Shown here: in pieces, positions 48,398 through 60,094 of the stretch
Position numbering within the stretch: the stretch's first letter is position 1
Layout of the letters: the number at the start of each line of letters is the position of its first letter
NCBI GenBank assembly: GCA_950097015.1
Contig: CATNEN010000026.1
Coordinates: 1,344,001-1,408,000, forward strand
Reading direction: 5' to 3'
Origin: Macrostomum hystrix
Lineage: Eukaryota; Platyhelminthes; Macrostomidae
DNA length: 64,000 bases
The notes under the pieces: generated by a model
The model's input: only the letters and a program-made list of their open reading frames with translations
What the model was told of the DNA's origin: nothing
The model's database searches: none
Translations under genes and position numbers: made by a program

Positions 48398-49788
48398 TCA
48401 TGGATAGGTGAATCCGTAGGCCATGACCTCGCAAAGGGTCAGGATGCCAAGTTTCTCGATTCGAAGCTTACTGCCGAAAGTGTTGCAGGTAAAGTTGGCC
48501 ACAAGGAAACTGTTGGTAAAGTTCGCCCGGTAACACACAAAGCCGTCCACAAGGATGTTGAAGATGTTGAGCCTTTCACCATGGCTGTCTTGCCTGTTGT
48601 AGATGGTGACGAAGGTCACGAGTGACGAGGCAGCCATTGTGGCCTCCCACCACTGGGTGGCATTGTGATCCGTGCGAGTGCATGTTCCCGTGGTCATGTT
48701 CATGTCGGTGTTTCCGTCTATGGCAGAGTCGCACCCCCTGCCGTTCTCAACGGAGCTCTGGGAGCAGCCCGCAAAGGTCAGCTTCTTCACTCCTGCGGAG
48801 GGTTTCAGATCGGGTTGGGAAGTTTACAGTAGGACTACCAAGCCATTTTGCCGCCCGTTTTTATACCAAGGGGGGAGGATTCCCCCCCCCGTATATCCGC
48901 CCGGTGTGTGAATTTTTTGGCAGCGCCTGAATGCGAACATTGTGCTAACATTGGGTGGTGACTGATTGGTTAACAGACTAGGCGATGGTGTACTGTGGTT
49001 GAGCTGCGCCTTATATTTTGGCTTGAGCAGTGAAACTGGAGAAATTCGCGTCAGGGACGCGTCAGTGACCTATTTCCACCAGTTGTAGCCCTTGAAGGTC
49101 CAGCAAATCCGTCTAGATAAAGGACCACAGACCACAGAAGACGGAGTTAAATTTTGAAGGCCTGGCAAGGCCGCACTGAGGCACAGTGCTTATTCGTGTA
49201 TAGGGGTGTATGAAATACACTAGCGCTAATGGGAAAAATCTGACCTACGGCCAGAACCATTGAATATCTCGACGGTCTGAAGAACTGGAGACTTGATTAT
49301 TGTTTCAGAAGATACGCAACAAAAATTTGGCCCGTGTTCTCAAGTTTCGCTTGGTTGCGTTGCTCCGTTCGGCTGCAGCACAAATAACTGTCAGGGGGGA
49401 AATTTCCCCTTGGTAGCTCTACTGTTTATAAGCCTAGCACTCTTTGAGTCACGTGGCACAGAAGGCAGCCCTTACCGAGTGAGAAAATATCGCACGGCAG
49501 CGCGGTGCCGGTCCAAGCGCTGGCATTGAGGAACGCCGGCATGTCGAACAGCCGACAAGCTCCGAGCAGCCAGTAGAAGCCGAAGCAGTTGGCCGCCAGA
49601 CTGCAGACAAGGCTGCAGCCACGCTGGTTGCCAGCCGGCTGAGCGAGAAAGCTTGGCGGCGCTGCGGTGCTGCCGGAGCCGACGCTCTCGAAGCTGACAC
49701 CCTTGCCGAGCATGTCAGCCGCAGCGGGCAGCAGAACCGCCAGGCAGCAGGCTGCGAGTGCAAATATCTCAGCAGCTCTGGGACGCAT
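48398..49788 (-). CDS. secreted PAN-like plus fucolectin-type (FTP) lectin
   Basis: Two exons, 49,476-49,788 and 48,398-48,792, giving 235 residues. Donor G|GTAAGG, acceptor cctccgcag. It starts with a signal peptide (MRPRAAEIFALAACCLAVLL; the longer upstream in-frame ATGs would bury it). The first exon is cysteine-rich with CSLVCSLAANCFGF and CRLF, like a PAN/apple module. The second exon is an FTP/F5-8C-type domain: SAIDGNTD, QWWEATMAASSLVTFVTIYN, RLNIFNILVDG. FTP domains bind fucose or other glycans with roles in innate recognition or mucus. The canonical fucose-binding His and Arg residues are not obvious, so the ligand is open. No poly(A) signal noticed. Confidence 0.82.
48793..49475 (-). 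other. intron of the lectin gene
   Basis: 683-nt GT-AG intron, with a C/G-run palindrome (ggggaggattcccccc) near 48,873-48,893. No other feature recognised. Confidence 0.7.
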
Positions 49789-51635
49789 AATGGCCAGTTG
49801 GGATCGCTTCAGGATTTGGCCAGAACAGACAGGACGGGAGTAAATGGTCGCATGGATTTTTTGTCTCCGCTTTTTTCCCGCAGTCGTTTGCTTTTCAGCG
49901 TTTCTTGGGTGCCATGGTGACAGATTGGCTAGAAGGAAGCAGGCCAAGGGATTGACAGTGGGAGCCGTAAATTGACGGTTGGATAGGCTTGATGTGGACT
50001 TAAGCAAAGAGCTTAGCAAGCTACAGCTTCTGTCTGTAAGTTCTCTCATCGCGACAAGTTGCAATTAGTTGCAGTTTGTTAGTTGCAAGCGTTTCTCGAT
50101 TGCATCTGGCTGCTTAAGCCAGATTTTTTTTACATTTTTTCGGCCTTAGCTACCATTATAAGATCGTGAATGGATCTCACCTAAAGTTGTATTCGTTGAC
50201 GATTCCGCTTTATTTCAAATTACGAGCTATGACCTTTGTACCTTCCTCACTACTGCTGAGTAGTACGAAGTATCTATGGTAAATAAAGTTATATAATTTA
50301 CAGACGCCTAACTACCTGTATGAGTTGTTCATAACTCTGCGTTGCAGTAATTGTGCAACGCGACTGCCCGCATTATCGATGACAATAATGCACAGGTAGG
50401 GACCTCGGCAACTAAAGCATGGAATTGTCCCACGGTGGGTAAGCATGATCGCATGCATGCATGGGAACTGTTAGAGCAACGCGCATCCAGATAACTCGCG
50501 GGCCGTATTAGCCACTTATCCTTTCTGTCTCGATTGAAATCACCTGACTTCGTTTCTGGCATCGGGGCTGGCTAGCAGCGGGGGGAGGGGCTCTGGTTGC
50601 TTTGCCAGCAAGACACCATGCGAACAGATAGAGGAGCCAGATTCTGGCCCTGGGACCCACTTGCCATTCCAGACATGCTGCATTCTCTGCGACTGCGGCC
50701 TCGGCAGGGGTGCGCGGACTGGGCAAGGCGACGCAGGGCTACTTCGACCAACTCGACCTGCCACGCCCCCCACTGTCTGCTATCGCAGCCTTGACTACGA
50801 CGAGCACTGTGGGGGGCGGAGAATTAGGGGAAGACAGCATGGAGAAGAGCTGATTTGGGATTGAGGGGCAGGGTGCAGAGAGAGGACCCGTGGGAGTGGA
50901 GCAGCGGTCACTCTCACCTAGTCGCTAAGGCTGGCTTCCTGGAGATGGTGTCGCGAAGGACAGCACAAGCGTGTACGTCACATGCAGCAGCAGCTTAGGG
51001 TGTTGGCAAAGCTATAGCAGCCTTCCGCGGCCGGCGGACCCCGCCGGGTGATTGACAAAAACAAAAAAGCGTCTACCCCCCGTCCTGCGTCCGCAGATTG
51101 AGAAAACAAAGACCTGTGGGAATTAAGAAAAAAGTGGGGAAAACGCCCTAGGGGTTGGGCGGTGTTTTCGAATGCGCACAGAAGTGGGACAACCTTATGC
51201 TTGTGGGATTGGGATTCGGGCGGAGATGCGTTGTAAAATGGGGCATCTGGTTTCCTCCCTCCGGATTCTTCCATGCGCCCACCCCCAAGATGTCTATGGC
51301 GCAACTGGTACCCCCTAGTCATCTATTTGTCTTTCGAGTTCTGTGTTGTGAATTCCAGCCATTTTCCTGTTTCCAGTCCTGCAGAAGCATTTTATAGCAG
51401 CGCTTGATGAAGTAGCTCGCCATGTCGAGTGATGGAGGGACCATGCATAGGACTTTGTTTACCATTAAGCAAAAAATTGTCAACCCAAATCAAAGGGAAG
51501 CAATCAACAAAAACTTGCTGAATTCTTGTATTGAACTGCGTGGACACCTGTCCGCTTTGCGAATTGAAACATTCAGTCAAAATTGGCGTCACAATATTTT
51601 CCATGCCTGGAAATTTCGTCAAGACATTTTCACTT
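49789..51635. other. intergenic, unassigned; weak Cys-rich frame at 50,600-50,864
   Basis: A GC-rich patch at 50,560-50,880 has a plus-strand frame with TCCILCDCGLG (CxxCxC) and TVCYRS...HCGG after an acceptor-like ccattccag. This faintly resembles a VWC module, but the spacing is poor and there is no donor. Nothing else in the interval is recognised. Confidence 0.3.
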
Positions 51636-51639
51636 AGTT

Positions 51640-51890
51640 TAAAACCTCGCGTCGGTAAAACCTCCCATCGGTAAAACCTCCCGTCGGTAAAACCTCCCGT
51701 CGGTAGAACCTCCCGTCGGTAGAACCTCCCGTCGGTAGAACCTCCCGTCGGTAGAACCTCCCGTCGGTAGAACCTCCCGTCGGTAGAACCTCCCGTCGGT
51801 AGAACCTCCCGTCGGTAGAACCTCCCGTCCGTACCTCCGTCGGTAGAACCTCCCGTCAGTAAAACCTCCCGTCGGTAGAACCTCCCAAAT
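51640..51890. repeat. 16-bp minisatellite (cctcccgtcggtagaa)
   Basis: About 15 copies, with taaaa/tagaa variants and one truncated unit near 51,830. Confidence 0.95.
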
Positions 51891-52788
51891 TTGATGTTTG
51901 CATATTTCTGTACTCGTCCTCTGAATGACACACTTAGTGCCAGTAGCCAAGTGGCCATTGATACTGACTTACGCGGACGGACCGCCCGTCAATGCGGCCA
52001 TAGCTTGACGCTGAGAGGCAGCTGGACACGCTAAAAGCTACGCGCAGGGGGCTGGTTGGCGCTGGTCAGCCAAAGGGCTTAATTAAAGCTTAGAGCTTGG
52101 CCAAGGTTGCCAACCATGGGTCGCGGCTTTTTCGAAGCTAAAGGATGAATTCGAAAAGTGTTTCAAGCTTCACAGTCTTTTAGTATTTCTTCAGTTCGGG
52201 TTAGCCCAAGAATTTGCAACTGTTAGGGGGTGGTGAGGCCCTATACAGGATGCGGAAACTATGGCACTGCTGGGAAACATTTTTTAGCGGGAGTTCAAAA
52301 ATGCTTCTCTAGTATTCTCTCTGAACTGTCTATTGCGTTCGCTGTCTCCTTAACAACAACTGTCCGATTCTCCCATCGCAACCCAGCGCTGGAATAGTTG
52401 GTTTGGCAGGCCGCATGGACATGTCAGAGAATTAAACTAGACATTCCCGACGGCCCTTTAAACCCCTTCCTCTATTGAGCCATGGGCAATGAATGATCCT
52501 TAGTTTTTAATAATCCCTTTCCCACGGTAAGATAAATGTTCAGCCTCTTGTTGACTGTAATCCCTGCTGCTAAATGTCGCGTTGCACAACAACAATGAAT
52601 TAAAGCTTTCCCATACATTTTTCGGAAATGAATGGAAAAACTTCCGGAAAAAAGTGTAACTTTTCATCGATTCATGTTGTAGGAATTCGGTTGCATATTT
52701 AGGGCATAGGCCTATGCCCTAAGGAGATTATCAATATCTAGTAAGCATAGGCCATAGACTAGGGATCTATGCACAATCTGGCAAGTGG
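51891..52788. other. unassigned spacer
   Basis: Mixed composition, no coherent frames or repeats recognised. A short inverted motif (gcataggcctatgccc) is present near 52,704-52,720. Confidence 0.5.
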
Positions 52789-55700
52789 CCCAGATCTCTC
52801 GCCTGTCTCATCTCTCCCGTCTCTTGCCTGCCTCATCTCTCGCCTGTCTCATCTCTCCCGTCTCTTGCCTGCCTCATCTCTCGCCTGTCTCATCTCTCCC
52901 GTCTCTTGCCTGCCTCATCTCTCGCCTGTCTCATCTCTCCCGTCTCTTGCCTGCCTCATCTCTCGCCTGTCTCATCTCTCCCGTCTCTTGCCTGCCTCAT
53001 CTCTCGCCTGTCTCAACTCTTGCCTGTCTCATCTCTCCCCTGTCTCATCTCTCCCGTCTCTTGCCTGCCTCATCTCTCGCCTGTCTCAACTCTTGCCTGT
53101 CTCATCTCTCCCCTGTCTCATCTCTCCCCTGTCTCATCTCTTGCCTGTCTCATCTCTCCCGTCTCTTGCCTGCCTCATCTCTCGCCTGTCTCATCTCTCC
53201 CGTCTCTTGCCTGCCTCATCTCTCGCCTGTCTCATCTCTCCCGTCTCTTGCCTGCCTCATCTCTCGCCTGTCTCAACTCTTGCCTGTCTCATCTCTCCCC
53301 TGTCTCATCTCTCCCCTGTCTCATCTCTTGCCTGCCTCATCTCTTGCCTGCCTCATCTCTCCCGTCTCTTGCCTGCCTCATCTCTCCCGTCTCTTGCCTG
53401 CCTCATCTCTCGCCTGTCTCATCTCTCGCCTGTCTCATCTCTCCCGTCTCTTGCCTGCCTCATCTCTCGCCTGCCTTAACTCTTGCCTGTCTTATCTCTC
53501 GCCTGTCTCATCTCTCGCCTGTCTCATCTCTCCCGTCTCTTGCCTGCCTCATCTCTCCCGTCTCTTGCCTGCCTCATCTCTCGCCTGTCTCATCTCTCGC
53601 CTGTCTCATCTCTCCCGTCTCTTGCCTGCCTCATCTCTCGCCTGCCTTAACTCTTGCCTGTCTTATCTCTCGCCTGTCTCATCTCTCGCCTGTCTCATCT
53701 CTCCCGTCTCTTGCCTGCCTCATCTCTCCCGTCTCTTGCCTGCCTCATCTCTCGCCTGTCTCATCTCTCGCCTGTCTCATCTCTCCCGTCTCTTGCCTGC
53801 CTCATCTCTCGCCTGCCTTAACTCTTGCCTGCCTCATCTCTCGCCTGCCTCATCTCTCGCCTGTCTCATCTCTCGCCTGTCTCATCTCTCCCGTCTCTTG
53901 CCTGCCTCATCTCTCCCGTCTCTTGCCTGCCTCATCTCTCGCCTGTCTCATCTCTCGCCTGTCTCATCTCTCCCGTCTCTTGCCTGCCTCATCTCTCCCG
54001 TCTCTTGCCTCTTGCCTGCCTCATCTCTCGCCTGTCTCAACTCTTGCCTGTCTCATCTCTCCCCTGTCTCATCTCTCCCCTGTCTCATCTCTTGCCTGCC
54101 TCATCTCTTGCCTGCCTCATCTCTCCCGTCTCTTGCCTGCCTCATCTCTCCCGTCTCTTGCCTGCCTCATCTCTCGCCTGTCTCATCTCTCGCCTGTCTC
54201 ATCTCTCCCGTCTCTTGCCTGCCTCATCTCTCGCCTGTCTCATCTCTCGCCTGTCTCATCTCTCCCGTCTCTTGCCTGCCTCATCTCTCCCGTCTCTTGC
54301 CTGCCTCATCTCTCGCCTGTCTCATCTCTCGCCTGTCTCATCTCTCCCGTCTCTTGCCTGTCTCATCTCTCGCCTGCCTTAACTCTTGCCTGTCTTATCT
54401 CTCGCCTGTCTCATCTCTCCCCTGTCTCATCTCTTGCCTGTCTCATCTCTCCCGTCTCTTGCCTGCCTCATCTCTCGCCTGTCTCATCTCTCGCCTGTCT
54501 CATCTCTCGCCTGTCTCATCTCTCGCCTGTCTCATCTCTCGCCTGTCTCATCTCTCCCGTCTCTTGCCTGCCTCATCTCTCGCCTGTCTCATCTCTCCCG
54601 TCTCTTGCCTGCCTCATCTCTCCCGTCTCTTGCCTGTCTCATCTCTCCCCTGTCTCTTGCCTGCCTCATCTCTCGCCTGTCTCATCTCTCGCCTGTCTCA
54701 TCTCTCCCGTCTCTTGCCTGCCTCATCTCTCGCCTGTCTCATCTCTCCCGTCTCTTGCCTGCCTCATCTCTCGCCTGTCTCATCTCTCCCGTCTCTTGCC
54801 TGCCTCATCTCTCGCCTGTCTCATCTCTCCCGTCTCTTGCCTGCCTCATCTCTCGCCTGTCTCAACTCTTGCCTGTCTTATCTCTCCCCTGTCTCATCTC
54901 TCCCCTGTCTCATCTCTTGCCTGTCTCATCTCTTGCCTGCCTCATCTCTCCCGTCTCTTGCCTGCCTCATCTCTCCCGTCTCTTGCCTGCCTCATCTCTC
55001 GCCTGTCTCATCTCTCGCCTGTCTCATCTCTCGCCTGTCTCATCTCTCCCGTCTCTTGCCTGCCTCATCTCTCGCCTGCCTTAACTCTTGCCTGTCTTAT
55101 CTCTCGCCTGTCTCATCTCTCCCCTGTCTCATCTCTTGCCTGTCTCATCTCTCCCGTCTCTTGCCTGCCTCATCTCTCGCCTGTCTCATCTCTCCCGTCT
55201 CTTGCCTGCCTCATCTCTCGCCTGTCTCAACTCTTGCCTGTCTCATCTCTCCCCTGTCTCATCTCTCCCCTGTCTCATCTCTCCCCTGTCTCATCTCTTG
55301 CCTGTCTCATCTCTCCCGTCTCTTGCCTGCCTCATCTCTCGCCTGTCTCATCTCTCCCGTCTCTTGCCTGCCTCATCTCTCGCCTGTCTCATCTCTCCCG
55401 TCTCTTGCCTGCCTCATCTCTCGCCTGTCTCAACTCTTGCCTGTCTTATCTCTCCCCTGTCTCATCTCTCCCCTGTCTCATCTCTTGCCTGTCTCATCTC
55501 TTGCCTGCCTCATCTCTCCCGTCTCTTGCCTGCCTCATCTCTCCCGTCTCTTGCCTGCCTCATCTCTCGCCTGTCTCATCTCTCGCCTGTCTCATCTCTC
55601 GCCTGTCTCATCTCTCCCGTCTCTTGCCTGCCTCATCTCTCGCCTGCCTTAACTCTTGCCTGTCTTATCTCTCGCCTGTCTCATCTCTCCCCTGTCTCAT

Positions 55701-57712
55701 CTCTCGCCTGTCTCATCTCTCCCGTCTCTTGCCTGCCTCATCTCTCGCCTGTCTCATCTCTCCCGTCTCTTGCCTGCCTCATCTCTCGCCTGTCTCAACT
55801 CTTGCCTGTCTCATCTCTCCCCTGTCTCATCTCTCCCCTGTCTCATCTCTTGCCTGTCTCATCTCTCCCGTCTCTTGCCTGCCTCATCTCTCGCCTGTCT
55901 CATCTCTCCCGTCTCTTGCCTGCCTCATCTCTCGCCTGTCTCATCTCTCCCGTCTCTTGCCTGCCTCATCTCTCGCCTGTCTCAACTCTTGCCTGTCTTA
56001 TCTCTCCCCTGTCTCATCTCTCCCCTGTCTCATCTCTTGCCTGTCTCATCTCTTGCCTGCCTCATCTCTCCCGTCTCTTGCCTGCCTCATCTCTCCCGTC
56101 TCTTGCCTGCCTCATCTCTTGCCTGTCTCATCTCTCGCCTGTCTCATCTCTCGCCTGTCTCATCTCTCCCGTCTCTTGCCTGCCTCATCTCTCGCCTGTC
56201 TCATCTCTCCCGTCTCTTGCCTGCCTCATCTCTCGCCTGTCTCATCTCTCCCCTGTCTCTTGCCTGCCTCATCTCTTGCCTGCCTCATCTCTCGCTTGTC
56301 TCATCTCTCGCCTGTCTCATCTCTCCCCTGTCTCTTGCCTGCCTCATCTCTCCCCTGCCTCATCTCTTGCCTGCCTCATCTCTCGCCTGCCTCATCTCTT
56401 GCCTGCCTCATCTCTCCCCTGTCTCTTGCCTGCCTCATCTCTCCCCTGCCTCAACTCTTGCCTGTCTCATCTCTCCCCTGTCTCTTGCCTGCCTCATCTC
56501 TTGCCTGCCTCATCTCTCGCTTGTCTCATCTCTCGCCTGCCTCAACTCTTGCCTGTCTCATCTCTCCCCTGTCTCTTGCCTGCCTCATCTCTTGCCTGCC
56601 TCATCTCTCGCTTGTCTTATCTCTCGCCTGTCTCATCTCTCCCCTGTCTCATCTCTTGCCTGTCTCATCTCTCCCGTCTCTTGCCTGCCTCATCTCTCGC
56701 CTGTCTCATCTCTCGCCTGTCTCATCTCTCGCCTGTCTCATCTCTCGCCTGTCTCATCTCTCGCCTGTCTCATCTCTCCCGTCTCTTGCCTGCCTCATCT
56801 CTCCCGTCTCTTGCCTGTCTCATCTCTCCCGTCTCTTGCCTGCCTCATCTCTCGCCTGTCTCATCTCTCCCGTCTCTTGCCTGCCTCATCTCTCGCCTGT
56901 CTCATCTCTCCCGTCTCTTGCCTGCCTCATCTCTCGCCTGTCTCATCTCTCCCGTCTCTTGCCTGCCTCATCTCTCGCCTGTCTCATCTCTCCCGTCTCT
57001 TGCCTGCCTCATCTCTCGCCTGTCTCATCTCTCCCGTCTCTTGCCTGCCTCATCTCTCGCCTGTCTCATCTCTCCCCTGTCTCTTGCCTGCCTCATCTCT
57101 TGCCTGCCTCATCTCTCGCTTGTCTCATCTCTCGCCTGTCTCATCTCTCCCCTGTCTCTTGCCTGCCTCATCTCTCCCCTGCCTCATCTCTTGCCTGCCT
57201 CATCTCTCGCCTGCCTCATCTCTCGCCTGTCTCATCTCTCCCCTGTCTCTTGCCTGCCTCATCTCTCCCCTGTCTCATCTCTCCCCTGTCTCTTGCCTGC
57301 CTCATCTCTCCCCTGTCTCATCTCTTGCCTGCCTCATCTCTCGCCTGTCTCATCTCTCGCCTGTCTCATCTCTCCCCTGTCTCTTGCCTGCCTCATCTCT
57401 CCCCTGTCTCATCTCTCCCCTGTCTCTTGCCTGCCTCATCTCTCCCCTGTCTCATCTCTCCCCTGTCTCATCTCTCCCCTGTCTCATCTCTCCCCTGTCT
57501 CTTGCCTGCCTCATATCTCCCCTGTCTCATCTCTCCCCTGTCTCATCTCTCCCCTGTCTCATCTCTCCCCTGTCTCTTGCCTGCCTCATCTCTCCCCTGT
57601 CTCATCTCTCCCCTGTCTCATCTCTCCCCTGTCTCATCTCTCCCCTGTCTCTTGCCTGCCTCATCTCTCCCCTGTCTCATCTCTCCCCTGTCTCATCTTT
57701 TCCTTGTCTTTA
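52789..57712. repeat. 4.9 kb composite CT-rich array
   Basis: Built from two modules, tctcatctctcgcctg (16 bp) and tctcccgtctcttgcctgcc. They are combined in recurring higher-order blocks marked by caactcttgcctg and cttaactcttgcc variants. The right end (57,400-57,700) is homogenised to tctcatctctcccctg. Very long open frames are an artefact of stop-free pyrimidine repeats. Confidence 0.97.
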
Positions 57713-57719
57713 GGTTAGA

Positions 57720-58650
57720 GCTTAACTAAAAAGGAAAATAATTTTAAGACACATGAATAATTTTTTCAAGCGAACTTTAGACTGTTCGCTGTCTTGGGCT
57801 TTGGAAAATCACTTTACTAAAAATAAGGCTTTCACTGAAAAGTGAGAGTGAAAAGAAAAAGTGAAATTGTGGACCTGTCACAATGTGACAATCAGATACG
57901 TGTGAACTTTTTGTGGATCCGAGTTAATTTGTAAAACTCGTAATAAAAAAATAATAAACTTTTCAGCGAAAAAAAACAAAGGAAATTGAACCGAATTCGA
58001 AATGCATAACGAATTTTTTCTTTTTTCATTTAGCATTTCTGGTACTCGACAATAGCATAGCATAAACTTTATTGTACAAAAGCGGAAAATGTTCAAGGTA
58101 TTTGAAAAGCATTCTAATATTCATAAAGTCAATAGTGACGAAACCAATGAATAGTTAGTGTGTTCACTTTCTCATTTGAATTCCCACGCTTTTAAGAGGA
58201 CGGGATAGGAAATAAAGCTGACAAATGGTGTGCGGAAGCTACAGGAAACTTTCAGAGAAAATTGCATTTTAGAAGAGCGAAAAAATGATAATGATAATGA
58301 TTCTGTTCCATTATTTATTGTTAATGAAAAGTGATTTTAAAGGCAGTTATAAATCTATTCCGTTTTTTAACTATTGCTTTTGTGGAAAATGATTCGCGAA
58401 GTAAAATAACATGGCTAGCAAAGTCGTCAATTAATGTAATTTTTTATCTAGCCTGTCGCTTATAATTATTGTCTAGTTAACTTTGCTTATTTAGTCCGCA
58501 TAAGTAAAGTACACAACAAAGACGCTGACGCTGTTATTATTTATCAGTCTCCTAGACTGGGCCCTTATTTATTATTATTATTAATTCTTATTAAATTAAG
58601 TAAGACTGAGACGGCTTCTCGAGAGAAGTTGGAAGGGGTTTGTAGTTATC
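57720..58650. other. AT-rich intergenic sequence
   Basis: No coding content or repeat recognised. Confidence 0.6.
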
Positions 58651-58863
58651 GTTTTACAATGTACGCACACATATGTACAAACCTTTAGTATCATTAAAAA
58701 AACAGTAAGGCACCCGCGCTGGACTTGATAAAATATAAAAAAGCCGATGTAAAGGATTGTCAACCTGCCACCCCTCTCCGCCAAATGAGGCTAGCCAACC
58801 AGGTCGCGAGTAGGACACCCCACCCCCGCCCAGCTCGGCAAATTGAAAGGCAAGTTTTTCGCT

Positions 58864-58870
58864 TATAAAA
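58864..58870 (+). promoter_or_regulatory. candidate TATA box (TATAAAA)
   Basis: TATAAAA in a GC-rich island (58,760-59,010) about 370 nt upstream of the signal-peptide ATG at 59,238. A start site about 30 nt downstream would give a 5' UTR of about 340 nt. Inference from position and composition. Confidence 0.45.
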
Positions 58871-59237
58871 TTGGCTACCCCCGCCGGCCTCATAGAATTT
58901 ATTTTGCACAGGACGAATCCCGCGCCGCCGACGGCTCTTCCCACGCTGTGTTGTTTTTTTCAGTTTGGAGCCCCTCCGATTTTACCGCCGACAGCCACCC
59001 CACTCCCCCGGCTCTAGTTTGAAAGAACCAAAACTCGACTGCTCTTCTTTATCCCCGAACTGTTCTTTTAGATACCAGAAGAAAAGAAGAATCACTTGCT
59101 TTTTTGTAGAAGCTTGAAGTGAAGCGAAACTTATCAGATTTCTCTTAGTGTCGAAAATTCTTCTTGTTGTTTTCTTCGTAGTTACAATTAATCGATTGAC
59201 AAAATTGATTAAGTCGCAAATTAACACGATAGCAAAA

Positions 59238-59313
59238 ATGTCGGCGCGGATTCTGCTGCTGCCAATGTTGCTGTTGTTAGTCCTGCTAACAACTGCGCTA
59301 CCCGCAGGGGCTG
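59238..59313 (+). CDS. first coding exon of an unidentified secreted or membrane protein
   Basis: ATG in context aaaaATGTC, then MSARILLLPMLLLLVLLTTA and LPAGAG, a textbook signal peptide with cleavage likely after the Ala-Gly-Ala region. It ends at a strong donor GCTG|GTGAGT in phase 1. The mature protein is encoded downstream; no convincing second exon is visible before 64,000, so the first intron is at least 4.7 kb. An upstream in-frame ATG (59,148) exists, but would place 30 residues before the hydrophobic core. Confidence 0.65.
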
Positions 59314-59389
59314 GTGAGTTTCGATTTGCGAACTACAGAATAATCATATTATTGACTCTAGAGAGATCAGTTTAAATATAAATTAGAGA

Positions 59390-59515
59390 CAGTAATTAGA
59401 CTTGGGGAGAGATTAGACTTGGGGAGAGATGAGACATGGGGAGAGATGAGACATGGGGAGAGATTAGACTTGGGGAGAGATGAGACATGGGGAGAGATTA
59501 GACTTGGGGAGAGAT
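59390..59515. repeat. 17-18-bp minisatellite (gggagagatgagacatg)
   Basis: About seven copies alternating gattagacttg and gatgagacatg, shortly after the signal-peptide exon donor. Confidence 0.9.
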
Positions 59516-59519
59516 TTTT

Positions 59520-60090
59520 CGATTTGGAGACAAGACAATGAGTGATGAGACAGTGAAGTAGGTGTTTGATGGGCAGGGCTTCCCCAGGAGGCCGGATTTG
59601 GGCTGATGGTTTCCGACCCTGAAGTACGCTTTTTAGCATTTCCCTGTTGTCTATCTTTCTGTTGCATAATTAATCTTCTTCAGCAACGCCTTTTGTAGGG
59701 CTGAAGTAAAACAAGGCAATAAGCAAACAGGCAGATGCAAAGCAAACTTGTGGATCTGTGTCCCATAATCAGTTCAATTTGGTTTAGCCATTGCTGACAA
59801 GTCTGCTGCTGATATAAAAATTATAACACAATAAGTAAAGGAAAAAGAAGACATTCAGCAAAGTAGTTATGCTATTGCCACCGCAACACAGTGTAGCGAA
59901 ATTTAATTTAACTAGAATCTTCAGCGCTTTTATGTCAGGATAATCAGACAGATTACACTTTCTCATGCCATGCATAGGGCCTAGGGCTTACAGTTACAGA
60001 TGACAGTGACTTCACTGAGGGGCATGGCTCACAGTGGTGCCTTAGCTATCATGTTACTGATTGAATGGGGGCTGCAGCCCTGATGCAAGT
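59520..60090. other. intron sequence, nothing recognised
   Basis: Ordinary AT-rich sequence between two arrays. Confidence 0.5.
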
Positions 60091-60094
60091 GTGG

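Noticed and set aside
52906-57729. Very long plus-strand open frame (1,607 codons) of CLISPVS-type repeats
   Set aside because: All frames of the CT-rich repeat are open; frame identity drifts with unit length and there is no codon signal, start context or splice logic.
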